In this document: in pieces, positions 1-11,600 of the stretch | Position numbering within the stretch: position 1 is the stretch's first letter | How the letters are laid out: the number at the start of each line of letters is the position of its first letter | Assembly: GCA_037447605.1 (NCBI GenBank) | Contig: CM074820.1 | Coordinates: 140,471-174,626, forward strand | DNA length: 34,156 nt | Direction of reading: 5' to 3' | DNA from: Zygnema circumcarinatum | Lineage: Eukaryota; Streptophyta; Zygnematophyceae; Zygnematales; Zygnemataceae | The notes under the pieces: model-generated | Told to the model about the DNA's origin: nothing | Databases searched by the model: none | What the model saw: the letters and a program-made list of their open reading frames with translations, nothing else | Position numbers and translations under genes: made by a program

Positions 1-728
1 GGGGGAAGGGAGGAGGGAGGGAGAAGGGAGGATGGGGGAGGGGGTGTGATGTAGGTGATTCGTCGGGTTGCTTTGCATCGCATTATATTGTATTGTGTCA
101 TGAAGATGTGCACGTTGTGTGGATTGACAGAATTTCTGAAGGCCGTACCAGAGGGTTTGGGAGGAGGTGGGAGCGGAGTGGGGAATTGTGGGAGGGGGAG
201 GCGGGGAGAGATGGGGCGCGAGAGATTCCATATCTCACTTATGAGGACTTCTTAAAAAAATTGAGGCTTTACTAAGAACTAGTTGTTTGCAGGTTCACGG
301 AATCCCTTTAACGCCTTCAGCATTACTGCTCATTTCTCTCCTATGTACGTTTTCTCCGGTGGCTTCGATGCCCATGGGAGCGCTACTCTCTTCTATAACA
401 GCACTTCAGGTACCTTACCGATGCCTTTACAGATAAGCAGTTTGACTTGGGCTATGAATGTTCAGGCGTACGATTCTCCAAAGCAGCTGATGTGCAGTAG
501 AACGATGGTCTTAGAGACAGTGTTCACATTGTTACCAATGGCAAGTTCACGAAGCCTGGATTCTTGTTTCTTAAATCAGGAAAGTGCAATGCTTAGACAA
601 GCCAAGCATGAGAAGAGAGAGGAGGGGGGATGGGAGTGAAAGGTGGCCTGCACATGACTTTTCTACCTTTGTCTTGGTTACTGTCGTCCCTATAGTCTCG
701 TTCTAATACGCGTCTCTCTTCTTTCCCT

Positions 729-830
<102 letters not shown>

Positions 831-996
831 GCAGGTGTTCAGAATGGACACCTACTTGGCGGAGCTAGCGATGCTGGTGTGCGTCGATTGGTTTCTGGAC
901 CGGTTCCGCACTGTGGTCAACGTTTGGGGCGATTGGGGCACCACCATCTGCATTGACGAGTGGAACAAGGCCGAGAACAAGGGGAGGGTGTTGCCG

Positions 997-1262
997 GAGG
1001 AGGAGGAGGAGGAGGAGGGGGAGGGGGAGGGGGAGGGGGAAGGGAGGGTGAAGGGAGGAGGGGGGAGAGGGGATGGGGAGGGGGCGGGGGGGAGGGGGAG
1101 GGGGGGGCGGGAGGGGGAGGGGGAGGGAGAGGGGGAAGGGGAAGGGAGGAGGGGGAGGGGGAGGGGAGGGAGGAGGAGGAGGAGGAGGAGGAGGAGGAGG
1201 AGGGGGAGGGGGAAGGGGGAGGGGGAGGGGAGGAGGAGGAGGAGGGGGAGGGGGATGGGGAG
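997..1262 (+). repeat. Purine minisatellite (GGA, GGGGA units)
   Basis: A 265 bp G/A-only run made of GGA and GGGGA/GGGGGA units lies inside the last coding exon of copy 1. Its counterpart in copy 2 is only about 30 bp (2175-2206). Expansion here is what lengthens the encoded tail. Confidence 0.9.
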
Positions 1263-1514
1263 GGGGTGTGATGTAGGTGATTCGTCGGGTTGCTTTGCAT
1301 CGCATTATATTGTATTGTGTCATGAAGATGTGCACGTTGTGTGGATTGACAGAATTTCTGAAGGCCGTACCAGAGGGTTTGGGAGGAGGTGGGAGCGGAG
1401 TGGGGAATTGTGGGAGGGGGAGGCGGGGAGAGATGGGGCGCGAGAGATTCCATATCTCACTTATGAGGACTTCTTAAAAAAATTGAGGCTTTACTAAGAA
1501 CTAGTTGTTTGCAG

Positions 1515-1954
1515 GTTCACGGAATCCCTTTAACGCCTTCAGCATTACTGCTCATTTCTCTCCTATGTACGTTTTCTCCGGTGGCTTCGATGCCCATGGG
1601 AGCGCTACTCTCTTCTATAACAGCACTTCAGGTACCTTACCGATGCCTTTACAGATAAGCAGTTTGACTTGGGCTATGAATGTTCAGGCGTACGATTCTC
1701 CAAAGCAGCTGATGTGCAGTAGAACGATGGTCTTAGAGACAGTGTTCACATTGTTACCAATGGCAAGTTCACGAAGCCTGGATTCTTGTTTCTTAAATCA
1801 GGAAAGTGCAATGCTTAGACAAGCCAAGCATGAGAAGAGAGAGGAGGGGGGATGGGAGTGAAAGGTGGCCTGCACATGACTTTTCTACCTTTGTCTTGGT
1901 TACTGTCGTCCCTATAGTCTCGTTCTAATACGCGTCTCTCTTCTTTCCCTCCCT

Positions 1955-2006
<52 letters not shown>

Positions 2007-2211
2007 GCAGGTGTTCAGAATGGACACCTACTTGGCGGAGCTAGCGATGCTGGTGTGCGTCGATTGGTTTCTGGACCGGTTCCGCACTGTGGTCAACGTT
2101 TGGGGCGATTGGGGCACCACCATCTGCATTGACGAGTGGAACAAGGCCGAGAACAAGGGGAGGGTGTTGCCGGAGGAGGAGGGGGAGGAGGAGGAGGCGG
2201 AGGGGGTGTGA
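1515..2211 (+). CDS. C-terminal part of a sodium:dicarboxylate (SLC1/DAACS) symporter, 5' part outside the window or unseen
   Basis: Two exons, 1515-1631 and 2011-2211, are separated by an intron ending in a CT microsatellite. They join in phase 0 and encode about 105 residues. The second exon carries DWFLDRFRT followed by NVWGD. In SLC1 transporters this is TM8, where DWFLDR...NV.GD helps form the substrate and sodium sites. The first exon (hydrophobic, with ASMPMGALL) fits the preceding HP2/TM8 entry region, normally IGAAxIPxAGLV. The protein ends with an acidic tail (PEEEGEEEEAEGV) and TGA at 2209-2211. Upstream exons were not found between 1274 and 1515, so the rest must lie left of the window. 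Known family role: sodium-coupled uptake of dicarboxylates or acidic amino acids at a membrane. Confidence 0.6.
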
Positions 2212-2214
2212 TGA

Positions 2215-3040
2215 AGAGATTAGAATATGAGACCCCGCACACCCCAAGTATTTTATGGGCACAAAGTGCCTTCAATTTTACAGAAAACGCCGGAAAGTAC
2301 CGGAAAGGTGCATTCAGATAAGTCAAAGCCTTGGATTTAGTTTTGTGTGTGTGTCTGAGCCCCTGTAAATAGAAGGTAAAGGTAAGGGCAGACATCGTCC
2401 GATTTTCGATTTGCAGGACGTGTGTGGCAGCCCATTCAGTTCAGTTCGCCATTGCACGGCTAACTTTAGGCACAGGAACGAGCAGCAGCAAAGCACACGG
2501 ACCTTCACATTTGCCCCAATGTCGGCATTGTGGACGGCACATGCTGGAGAGTGCAGGGCTCGTAGAATAGCGGACTCTCGCTTGAGATGTAAATGTTTTT
2601 GTGGTCCCTGCGCACCATGTACAATAACACTCTTCCCTCTCCCTTCCTCCCTCCCTCTCTCCCTCTCTCTCCCATGGTGAGGCCCAACTCTGGATGGAAC
2701 CTTGTGAATTTCTTTTTAGAGAACTTTTTCCTCAAGCAGCACGGAAACAAACAAACAAACAAACAAACCACAAACCCTATTTTTCTTTCCCTTTTATAAA
2801 TTCGCAGTGTCTGGTTTGCACGAGTGGTGATGATGCACGACCCCGCGTCGATGGGGATGGCAGTCCAAATTCTTCCTCGCATGGCCGCCGGAAATTGGCG
2901 CGGAACACGGCGCCATGGCCGCATGGCGCCGTCCGCTGACATTCTTACACGCCATAGCCGCGCTCCCTCCTGCCCCCTCCACCTTCCCCTCCTGAAGCCC
3001 GCGGTCCCTCACCCTACCCCTGCCCTAAGTCCTGCAGCAC
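2215..3040. other. Intergenic region between symporter and nucleoside hydrolase
   Basis: I see no convincing exon here. The left part is probably the 3' UTR of the symporter. There is a short AAAC tetranucleotide repeat at about 2745-2769 and a CT-rich stretch at 2633-2675. From 2824 the sequence becomes GC-rich, consistent with the promoter of the gene starting at 3101. Confidence 0.5.
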
Positions 3041-3086
3041 CCCTAACCCTAACCCTAACCCTAACCCTAACCCTAACCCTAACCCT
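3041..3086 (+). repeat. Interstitial telomere-like repeat, seven CCCTAA units plus CCCT
   Basis: Seven perfect CCCTAA hexamers plus a partial one end 14 bp before the ATG of the nucleoside hydrolase, so they probably lie in its 5' leader or core promoter. Read on the other strand this is TTAGGG, the human-type unit, not the TTTAGGG of most plants. Short telo-boxes (AAACCCTAA) are known near transcription starts of plant genes. A run this long with the six-base unit is less usual. Confidence 0.93.
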
Positions 3087-3100
3087 GAAGGAGTCCCGCC

Positions 3101-5236
3101 ATGGAGTCCGGCGCCCCTCCAAGAGCGAGCCTTGTGTGGGTGGACGTGGACGCCGGCCTGGACGACGCACAGGGCCTCCTCCTGCTCGTGGCGTGGCTCA
3201 AGGACCACCCGCACGCCACGCTGGCCGGCATCTCCTGCGTCTCTGGGAACGTGGGAGTGCAGCAGGTGGCGCTGAACGTGCGGAAGGTGCTGCAGCTGGC
3301 TCGCGCTGAGGAGAGAATTCCGCTCTATCTTGGAAGCTCGAGGCCGCTCGTTCAGCCCTTAGCTCCTCCTACTTGTGTAAGCCTCGTGAATGCGTCTCTT
3401 CCCTTTTTTCCTACTCAGTTCTTGGATCCTGCCCTCTTCTTCACCTCACCTTCGTCTCTCCCTTCCTGAATCGCTGATGCACAATGGCTTGTTCAAACGG
3501 TAAGAGACTGATCATAGAGTCGTGAGGTAAAGTGACCTCCTGCTACGCTTAACTACTGAGACTGAATATTCCCTGGTCCCTGGTCAACTGCGCTCCACTT
3601 ACGTCGCAGTACTTTGGCAGTGATGGACTGGGAGATGTGGACATGGAATCCCTTCATTTGGAGCCGTTCGATAATGAAAAGTTTGTACCAAGAAATGGGC
3701 ATGCTTCCGTTCACTTGGTAGCATGTGCACGGGAGCACAAAAATTCCCTGACAGTGATCGCCACTGGTCCACTGGTATGCATAGTCTCTACTCCCAAAAT
3801 CTGCCCAGCAGCGCTGTCAGCTTCATCCAAAGAATGTGCATGCCGTAGCGTGAATTTCAATGAACAAAGTAGGGGGCTGTCTGTGTGTAATGCACTACTG
3901 AGCAAAAGATGTCATTTGAGGTGCTTTCATGCTCTCTCAGTGAAGCTATCATTTATCCAAAGTTTTAGCATCTTTTGCAACTTCGCAGACAAACATAGCA
4001 TTGGCATGTCGACTCGATGACGAGTTTCCCCAGTTAGTGGATCGTGTATGCATTATGGGCGGAAGCGTTGATTCCAAAGCTAATCCGGAGTTTAACTTCA
4101 GCCTAGATCCGGAGGTGAGACGATCGGGGCTTTTGTTAAGGGTGCGGCCTTTTGGAGTTTATTGTATGAAGGTCTTTAGTCACACTCTTTGTTCCCTGGA
4201 GGATTGGAGTGGTCTGAAAGCATGCACTCTTCTCAGAATTTGATGAAACATGCTGACCGCAATTCCCCCCCCCATATATTGCTTCCCGTGGTTGTTGGAA
4301 CTGCAGCAATTGCTTGCAACTAACAAATGGAATTTTGGGCGCGCCAGGCCGCTCATATATGTTTGGATAGTTTTCCTCTTGTGACACTTGTCACTTGGGA
4401 GTGCGGTATTGCGAATGCTCTTTCCTGGGACTGGTTCTACCAATGGCTGGCTGCCAGCTCACCACAGGTACGTGTGTCTCACAGGTTCGATCCTGCTGCC
4501 CTTTTGTGTTGCTATGCCTCTCATCTTTAACCATCACGAATGTGAGTGAAAGCCCCTTGTCAAGGGCTGCACGACCGCTCAGTATTGCTCAGTCCCAGGA
4601 AAATGCAGCCCCTTGCGTACTTAAATTGAGAATTTTCGTTTTGGTTCTTTGTTTCCTGGCCTTGGCATGTAGTAGGCTGTCTTCATGATGACGGCTTGCA
4701 GAGACAGTGCTGCAAGTGCTGAAGCGGATGGCTACAGCGGGTATGTGACATGTGACGCATTGGCCTTCGCGGTCTGTCTGAACCCGGCCTTAATCAGCTC
4801 TGCCTCTCAAGTGAAAGGAGAAGTCCTCATCAGCTCCGATAAAGGGGCTTCCGGGCGTCTTGTGACATCTAAACCGCTTGATGGGAAGGTGAGTTCTTGA
4901 TCGGAGGGTCAGATTGGATTTGCTTTAATGGGCACAGGCAGGAATATAGTGATAAAAAATTCTATGCTCAGAGGACGATGCCGGTTCCATGCTAGTGGTG
5001 ATGTTCAATGTAGCTGCTTGTATTTTTTCAAAAAATCTCAACTATTTGTAGGGTTTCTTGTGCACGCTGCTTCATTCCCATATGGAAATTTGTCGAAGCT
5101 CGAGTTATGGGCTACAGGGCACCATTTTGAAGGTTTGAGGAGGCCTCGTCGTGTGCAGGCGAACGTGGTTTTGGTGGAGAAAGTGGAGATGGCAGGCCTG
5201 CTCCGCCTTCTGACAGCGGCCTTTGGCGGCTCTTAG
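3101..5236 (+). CDS. Inosine/uridine-preferring nucleoside hydrolase, six exons
   Basis: Exons 3101-3376, 3610-3774, 3989-4114, 4348-4467, 4676-4888 and 5159-5236 all join in phase 0 and give about 325 aa, the usual family length. Residues 13-21 hold the calcium and active-site motif DVDAGLDDA. Further on are DGLGD, the ATGPLTNIAL loop formed across the exon 2/3 junction, CIMGGS, EFNFSLDPE and VTCDALA with the late calcium-binding Asp. The family hydrolyses the N-glycosidic bond of ribonucleosides to free base plus ribose for purine and pyrimidine salvage. No signal peptide is visible, so a cytosolic enzyme is likely. The start is the first ATG after the telomeric repeat, with context GCCATGG. 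The exon 5 acceptor (GTAG at 4672-4675) was chosen because it alone restores phase and family-like sequence. Substrate preference cannot be told. Confidence 0.9.
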
Positions 5237-5681
5237 CACGGTTTGGGGCATAACTTATGAAGGGACGGCCTGCAGAATGGGATGCAGGAAATATTCCGAG
5301 TTGGAAGGTGGTACACATCTTGGGGGTGTACAGGATGGGACCAAGTGTCTATAAAAAACAGTGAAAAAATCGTTGTACATTTCAGGGGAGTGAAACATAG
5401 CTCCAAGTTTCCTTTAATCTACGGCAAAACTACTCGGCTAAAATTCCTTGCCTAATAACGTCACTGCCTGCCAGTCCAGGACACCGCATCTTCAGTTCAT
5501 CCGAAACATCACGTCCCATGTGAATATGAGACCGCAGGTCTTCGTTGTGCATTAAGAATATGCGTACGTTAAACTCTTACCTGAAAAAAACTACTGGGAG
5601 GTGAGCTGTTTCATCTCTACCTACCTTTTTACCATTTGTCGCAACCATACCAAATTACAGTACTGTTGAAATTGAACATAT
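5237..5681. other. Convergent intergenic region
   Basis: This 445 bp spacer lies between the 3' ends of the nucleoside hydrolase (+) and the mannosidase (-). It should contain both 3' UTRs. I see no coding signal or notable repeat. Confidence 0.5.
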
Positions 5682-8600
5682 TCACGGAATTGGAAGCTCG
5701 CCTGCAGAGCACGCCACATCCTCCGTGGCTCTCTGGCTTGCACCAGTCGCCTCGTCAATGTCACCTGGAGAATCTTGGGCAGCACACATTGTGTCGAGAC
5801 CTCTCACAAGATCCACAAGGCCTCTTCTTGAGCATGTGCTGGAATGGGGGTCTTCTTCCATGGAGGGAAGCTCCTGCAGCCATGGCTGCTGCGGCCCCAT
5901 GACAGCATGCAGCAGGCGGTCAAGCTCTCCCCTTTTGACCATGTCCATGATGAGGCCAGAAACATCCGACATCTGTGCCAATACAACACTTGTGATATGA
6001 GAAATTGCAGCGGGAAACAGAAAGTCAACATGCAAAAGCCATTCACAGAGGCTAGGAGAGTGTGAACCCCTACCGCCTGCCCCCTCAAATTGACAGGTTA
6101 TGAAAACACCCTGCTTACCTGCAAGGGAGAGTTCGATGCTAAACTGAGCTCCAACTCCACAAGCTGTCTCCCCCGAACTGCCTCCTCTTTTGGACATTTC
6201 AGCCACAGCCTGACGTCTCCCCCCGCATCCTCCAGCTCCTCCCACCTCTCGCTTTGCTCCCCCTCCTCCCCTTCTCTCTGCTTGAAAAATCCTGAGCTTT
6301 CAACACGAGTAAACTGCATACTCTCCCCTTCTAGGGCTAAGTCGGATCCTTCGTTAGAGGCCTCAATCCCCCCTGGTTTCCATGCGCTTCCTCCTGATGG
6401 ACTCTCGGCACTTGGTGGCGACACTTCCTCCGAACTCTGTGGAGAAGTACTAAACTCTGATTCTTCATCAAATGATGGAGAATCGTTTGGCTTACTGCTA
6501 AATGAGATGCTGCTGTAGAGCTTTCTTCGAAGAATTAGGCCTGCTTTATGACTGATCATGAAAGTAGGAATTTGCACTTCAGCACCATTCACATCTGGGC
6601 CCATCACAAGAACGCTGTTGTCTGGATTCGTGTTCACGACCACCACGCCGATAGCTCCGGCTGCCTAAAAAAATCATAAGAAAACATTTTTAGTGAATGA
6701 GGCCGCTGAGATTACACTCTTCCTTATTTTTTTGCGCATGTTCACTAGTTTGTCCAATCCTGCCGGTCTCATGCGCCTGAACCTTAGAGTTGCTTAGACT
6801 TATTCAAGATTTTTATGTCGTTCAGATTCCAGGCTTCATTTTCAGATGCTATGTGGTTGCAAGACTGGAAACCTTCACATCTTGATCTTTCCGTTTTCAG
6901 GGTTGTGAATCTTGCCGTCCAAACGACAAAGGGAGAGGGGTGAGATCCGACACGTGTGTGTGTGTGTGTGTGAGAGGGAGCGAGAGAGAGTGAGAGAGAG
7001 AGAGGGGGGGGGATGGCGAGAGAGATAGAGAGAGAGCACCTGTGCTCGGAGGGCTTTGCTTGTAAAGGAACATCCGCCACGCTCAACAACTGCCAAGCTG
7101 TTAGCTATGGCTTCCGCATTCTTCATGTCAGCGCACGCATCCAACGGCTGAGATTCCACAGCCCGCCCCGCAAGGTGCAGCCCTTCCTTGAGAGACGGGC
7201 CAAAAAGGGCGTGGCCTGCTATATACTCCTCGGAGCTCCCTCTTATTTGGACCGAGCAGCCTCTCGCATGCGGGTCGTCATTGACTTCAGGAGAGACTTT
7301 CAACAGACACAAGCAGAAAAACAAGAGGTGTCAATTGCACGGGAAGCGCAAACATGTTGCCCATCCAGCCACTTGCTTTCTCGCTGAACATCCACTGGTG
7401 GATATCGAAAACAAGATTGAGCTTCTACACAGAGGGCAGTGAAGGTGCGACCTCAAGTTCTTGCTGCAGAGAGTGATGCAGAGAGAGGGAGAGGGAGGGG
7501 GAGGAGAGAGGGAGGAAGGGGAGAAGGTAAAAGAGTGAGAGGAGGGCGAGGAGAGGAGAGAGGGTAAGGGAGATGGGGGGAGATGGAGGAAATGAGAGAA
7601 GGGGAGGAGAGAGAGCGATGAGAGAGAGAAGGGAGAAGAGGGACGGGGGCCGCGAGGCGGGGCGAGGGGGGAGAGGGAATGAGCGGGAGTACCAAGAAGG
7701 AACTGCACTCGCGCAACAGGGCGGCGAGGGTCAGACTCAGTTGGCACCCCAATGGTCCACCCCCTACAGATTCCTCGGCCCTGCTCGTCCCCCCCCAGGA
7801 CGCAGGCCATAGACCGCCCCCTTGCAGTTCCGCTCAGCCTCCCCACTATCTCACCAGGTGCAATCTGCAGCCTTCCCTGTGCGCTCAGCCTCTCCACAAT
7901 GCTCCGTACATCCTCTGCCAGCCCCTCCCTTCCTCCATCTTGCCCTTCCCCTCTTTCAGCTGCAGTTGAGATGCTCTCAGAAAGGAGAGCTGCAACGGCT
8001 TCTTTTGCAGCCATACGCCTTCTGCGGAGTGTCGGGTCAATGAAGGAACCGAGGGACGGCAGTTTTGAAGGGTTTGATTGAGCCTCGAGGTCTCCAGGTT
8101 CTTGTTCTCCGTTTCGAGTTGAGTTAGCAACCTTGTCTTTCTCCTGGGGGTTATCTTCAACTCCCTCTTGCTCTAAATCTTCCTTCTCCACATGCAATGC
8201 TTCGCTCACGGAAGGCTGAATATTGTTTTGGGGCTCAGAATGAGTTCCTATGGGGATAGGTCTTGCTGGGGGTTGGGAAGTCACTACGCAGGTTGTGTTC
8301 TGGCCAGAGGACGTGCAGTGTCCATAGAAGGAGGAGGAGAGAGAGAGGGGATAGAGATGACCCTCAGTGGAAAAAATGTAGCGCTCTGCAATATCCACTT
8401 GAGGAGCAAAAAGAAGATAGAGATACCTGTGCCCAGCAGTACAAAAAAGAAAAGCAATTACAGCGTTCGTTTAGATAATGAGACCTATGGTGGACGACGA
8501 TTGCAACAACAAATGTCCAAATTTGTGCTTCAATTAACAGCGGGCGTGCAGAGAGTCAGGTGTATGTACTTGAGAGTCTCTGCAAGAAAGAAGCTTTCCA

Positions 8601-11600
8601 TGTGGTCATCCAATTGGCCCGTAGTCACATCTTGCACACTTGCAAACCCACATTCTGCAAGTTCCCGGCCATAACATGAACGAGTCCGATAAAAGTTCTT
8701 GATGGGGCCGGAAAAAAACGTCTATGTATGTGTTCGGTCCAAAAGCCCGAACACATACATAGACGTGTGCATTGAAGAGTGTCAAGACGTTCATCAATTA
8801 CATAGTAGTGTTTGAGTTATCAAGCTCTGTACTATTAAAAAGACCAACTCCATTCATGTTGCTCTATCAAAGGTAAACCTTGAAAGACAGTCTCCGAACA
8901 TGACCCCAATGAATGCCAGTGTTCACACCAGGAAGGGAAATGTTTTTTTTTTTTCCACTTGAGATATGAAGCACCTGTTCTTGTGCGCTGCTGAAGAGCA
9001 TTCACCATAGAACGACCAATTTCCAAATATTTGAAACTTCCTGTGGCCTGAGCTCCGCCCCCTACACCACAAAGGATTTTTCTCTCAAGAACTCACGTTT
9101 GATCCGAAGATTGATCAATCGCCCATTAGCTGCACTTTTATGACTGCTTGTTGATGTTAAAGAGACCAAGAAAAACTTGAACTTTCCGCCTTTCTAGGGT
9201 ATTAGAGATGGAAACAAGCAGACCTTGTAAAGTAAGAAGGTGCTTTCAGCCATTTCCGGTCGCAAAGGATACCCTTTTTCTCTGGAAAAATGCGAACACC
9301 AATAAGAGATACGCAAAATAAAATAGAAGCAAAAAGGAAACACATGCAGCACAAGCTGAACATACTCCTGCAACGTAGACGATGTTTCCTACTTGGTGTT
9401 CTGCACGATTCTGTCGAGCAAAGAACGCACATATCTTTTTCAAGCTTCAGAAGCGAGAACTGATATTCTCCATGCATAGTCCTAAACTAACGAATTACGA
9501 ATTGGCAGAAGAGGAGTGTCCGAAAAAGCTTACAGAGGATGCACCTGCGTGGCCAACAGGTTGAATAGCTCGGGCAGAAAAGTGAACTTCTCCCACGCTG
9601 CCCAAAACTGTTCATGGAGCGCAGCCGCCGACTGCACATCTCCCACCAGCACCTGCAAAATACTCCGCTTTTGAGTAAAACTGCTCCAGAAAAGGTGAGA
9701 TGTTTCGTGGAGCCAAGAAATGGTTATCACACATGAATCAAGTATATCAGTTTACCACTCAACTGTACAACCTTTACAACTTGCCGCCATCAGACGACCG
9801 ATTTTCGTTATAGAATGAATGATACGCCGAATCAGACGCAAGGGACACAGTGAGGAACAAAACGAAACAGAACAGGACGTGACCGGACAAAAGCGTGAAC
9901 TGGACGGCACGGAACAGGCCAAGAACGAGAGAGGCCCACGTGGCAGAAAACTCTGTTCGTACTATAGCCCCTACTTTCCCAACGAGCTACATAGAAGGGA
10001 GCCGAGTCATAGAGAGGTCGCACGCAAACTCCTGCGAGCAGAGAGGGCCCCTCACCTGCATGCCTGGCCAGAAGGCCTGCAGAGAGGCCACCCATGGGCG
10101 GGAGAGGCGGCCTGTGTCCATGCTCACATCAAGAAGCCATGCAATTCTCCGCTCAGCACCAGCTCGCAAATGCTGCATAGCTGCCACATATGTCTGCACA
10201 AGTTCAAAAACCACAATACGTACAACTTTAAAAACATCATAAGGACACATTGACGATAAGGACGATAGGAAGATAAGGAGGATAAGGAGGTTTTTTGAAG
10301 ATAAGGAGGATAAGGAGGTTTTTTGAAGAAAAGGACAGGGCCAGGAAGCAGGAGCAAGAGGGAGGCTCCTACACTAACGATTTCAGATTTTCAGGTTTCT
10401 TGGAAGGGTTCTAAGTTCTTTGATTTATGGCGTTTCCGCTAGTGATCGTGAGAGGGAGTGAGAGAAGAAGCCCACCGTTGTGAACATGGAAAGGAGTTCC
10501 GAGTCCCCCAACAGCAGGTAAGACTTCAGGAGGTACTGCATGCCCAAATCCAGTCCCTGCTTTAGCCTTTTTGTACCCAGAAACTTCGCACAGCCAAACT
10601 CCCCTGTAAACTACGAAAGACAAATTAAACTTTCAAATTCCACACTACCATCATCTCCAGCTCCACATTCTACAGTGGGTTTACACAGTTAGTTAACCCT
10701 TACGAAATATTACTACAGTCTGACGTTTAACACGACATACTTCATAAAAGGAGTCGATGCCGGGTCCGGCGCCACTGTCACGTTGTATCCAGATACCTGC
10801 TTCCGGTGCAACTTCACCATAATAATCAGCAACTCTTGAAAGCATCTCTCCTATAATATGGAGTATTTATTCAAAAATTACTACAGAAATATTATTGGAT
10901 AGCGTCCAACTCTTTTCCCTATATCTCAACTAATAATTGCTCGAAAGTTCTCTGGCTTTACATCAGGAGCAGCTGCATGTAAGAGCTTACAACAGTAGGG
11001 CAAGAGAAGAGAATCGGAGTGTCTCTGCTGTTTCAAGGGTTTCGAAAGGTTTGAGAGGATGCAGTTCTTTACCAGAGTTGCAGTCAATAGTATTTCCAAG
11101 CAAGCCCAAACGTGATCGTCTCCCATATAGGGCAACCACAGCAGCTTTGGCGCTTTCCTGTACTCATTTACACCCCGACGTTTCATTTTTTTTTTTCCGT
11201 GGTTCAAATTCGCTCTCTTGCAAAACTCTTACACTGAAGCGACAATCTCGTGACAAGATATTCAAGGACTTGCAACCGTTTACAATGCATATGAGCTGCT
11301 CCTCACTGACTCTTTTACCAAAGTGAGAGACGCACCCTGCCTCCCTCCTACCTCAAATATGGGCTGCCCGGAAAGTCGGCTGAGGAGGCCAAATTCGAGG
11401 AGCAGGGTTCCGGCTCCAGCAGTGCACGTGTGGGTGACGTCACCAGGGATGACCCCATGCCTCAGGTTCACCTGCTCGCATATAAGAACGCAAAGCCGAA
11501 AAAAATCACGTATCGACAGAAAAAAAATGCATTATCATGCTCACTTTTTCTTCCCATCATACTTCATTTGGGCAGTGAGACCGGTCAAAGGGGGAAGGGG

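Noticed and set aside
283-639. 118-residue plus-strand frame duplicated at 1505-1861
   Set aside because: It is in a different frame from the exon that matches SLC1 transporters (293-409 and 1515-1631) and runs through an intron.
865-1453. Minus-strand Pro-rich open frames opposite the purine tract
   Set aside because: Low-complexity shadow of the GGA/GGGGA run and antisense to a recognisable transporter exon.
4468-4675. Possible extra nucleoside hydrolase exon
   Set aside because: First suspected because the exon starting at 4702 was out of phase. The acceptor at 4675 restores phase and family sequence without another exon.
5725-6518. Plus-strand frames of 90-140 residues
   Set aside because: Antisense shadows of the last two mannosidase exons (5682-5972 and 6119-6664).
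9819-10253. 144-residue plus-strand frame
   Set aside because: Overlaps antisense to mannosidase exon 10056-10193 and adjacent intron; composition not protein-like.
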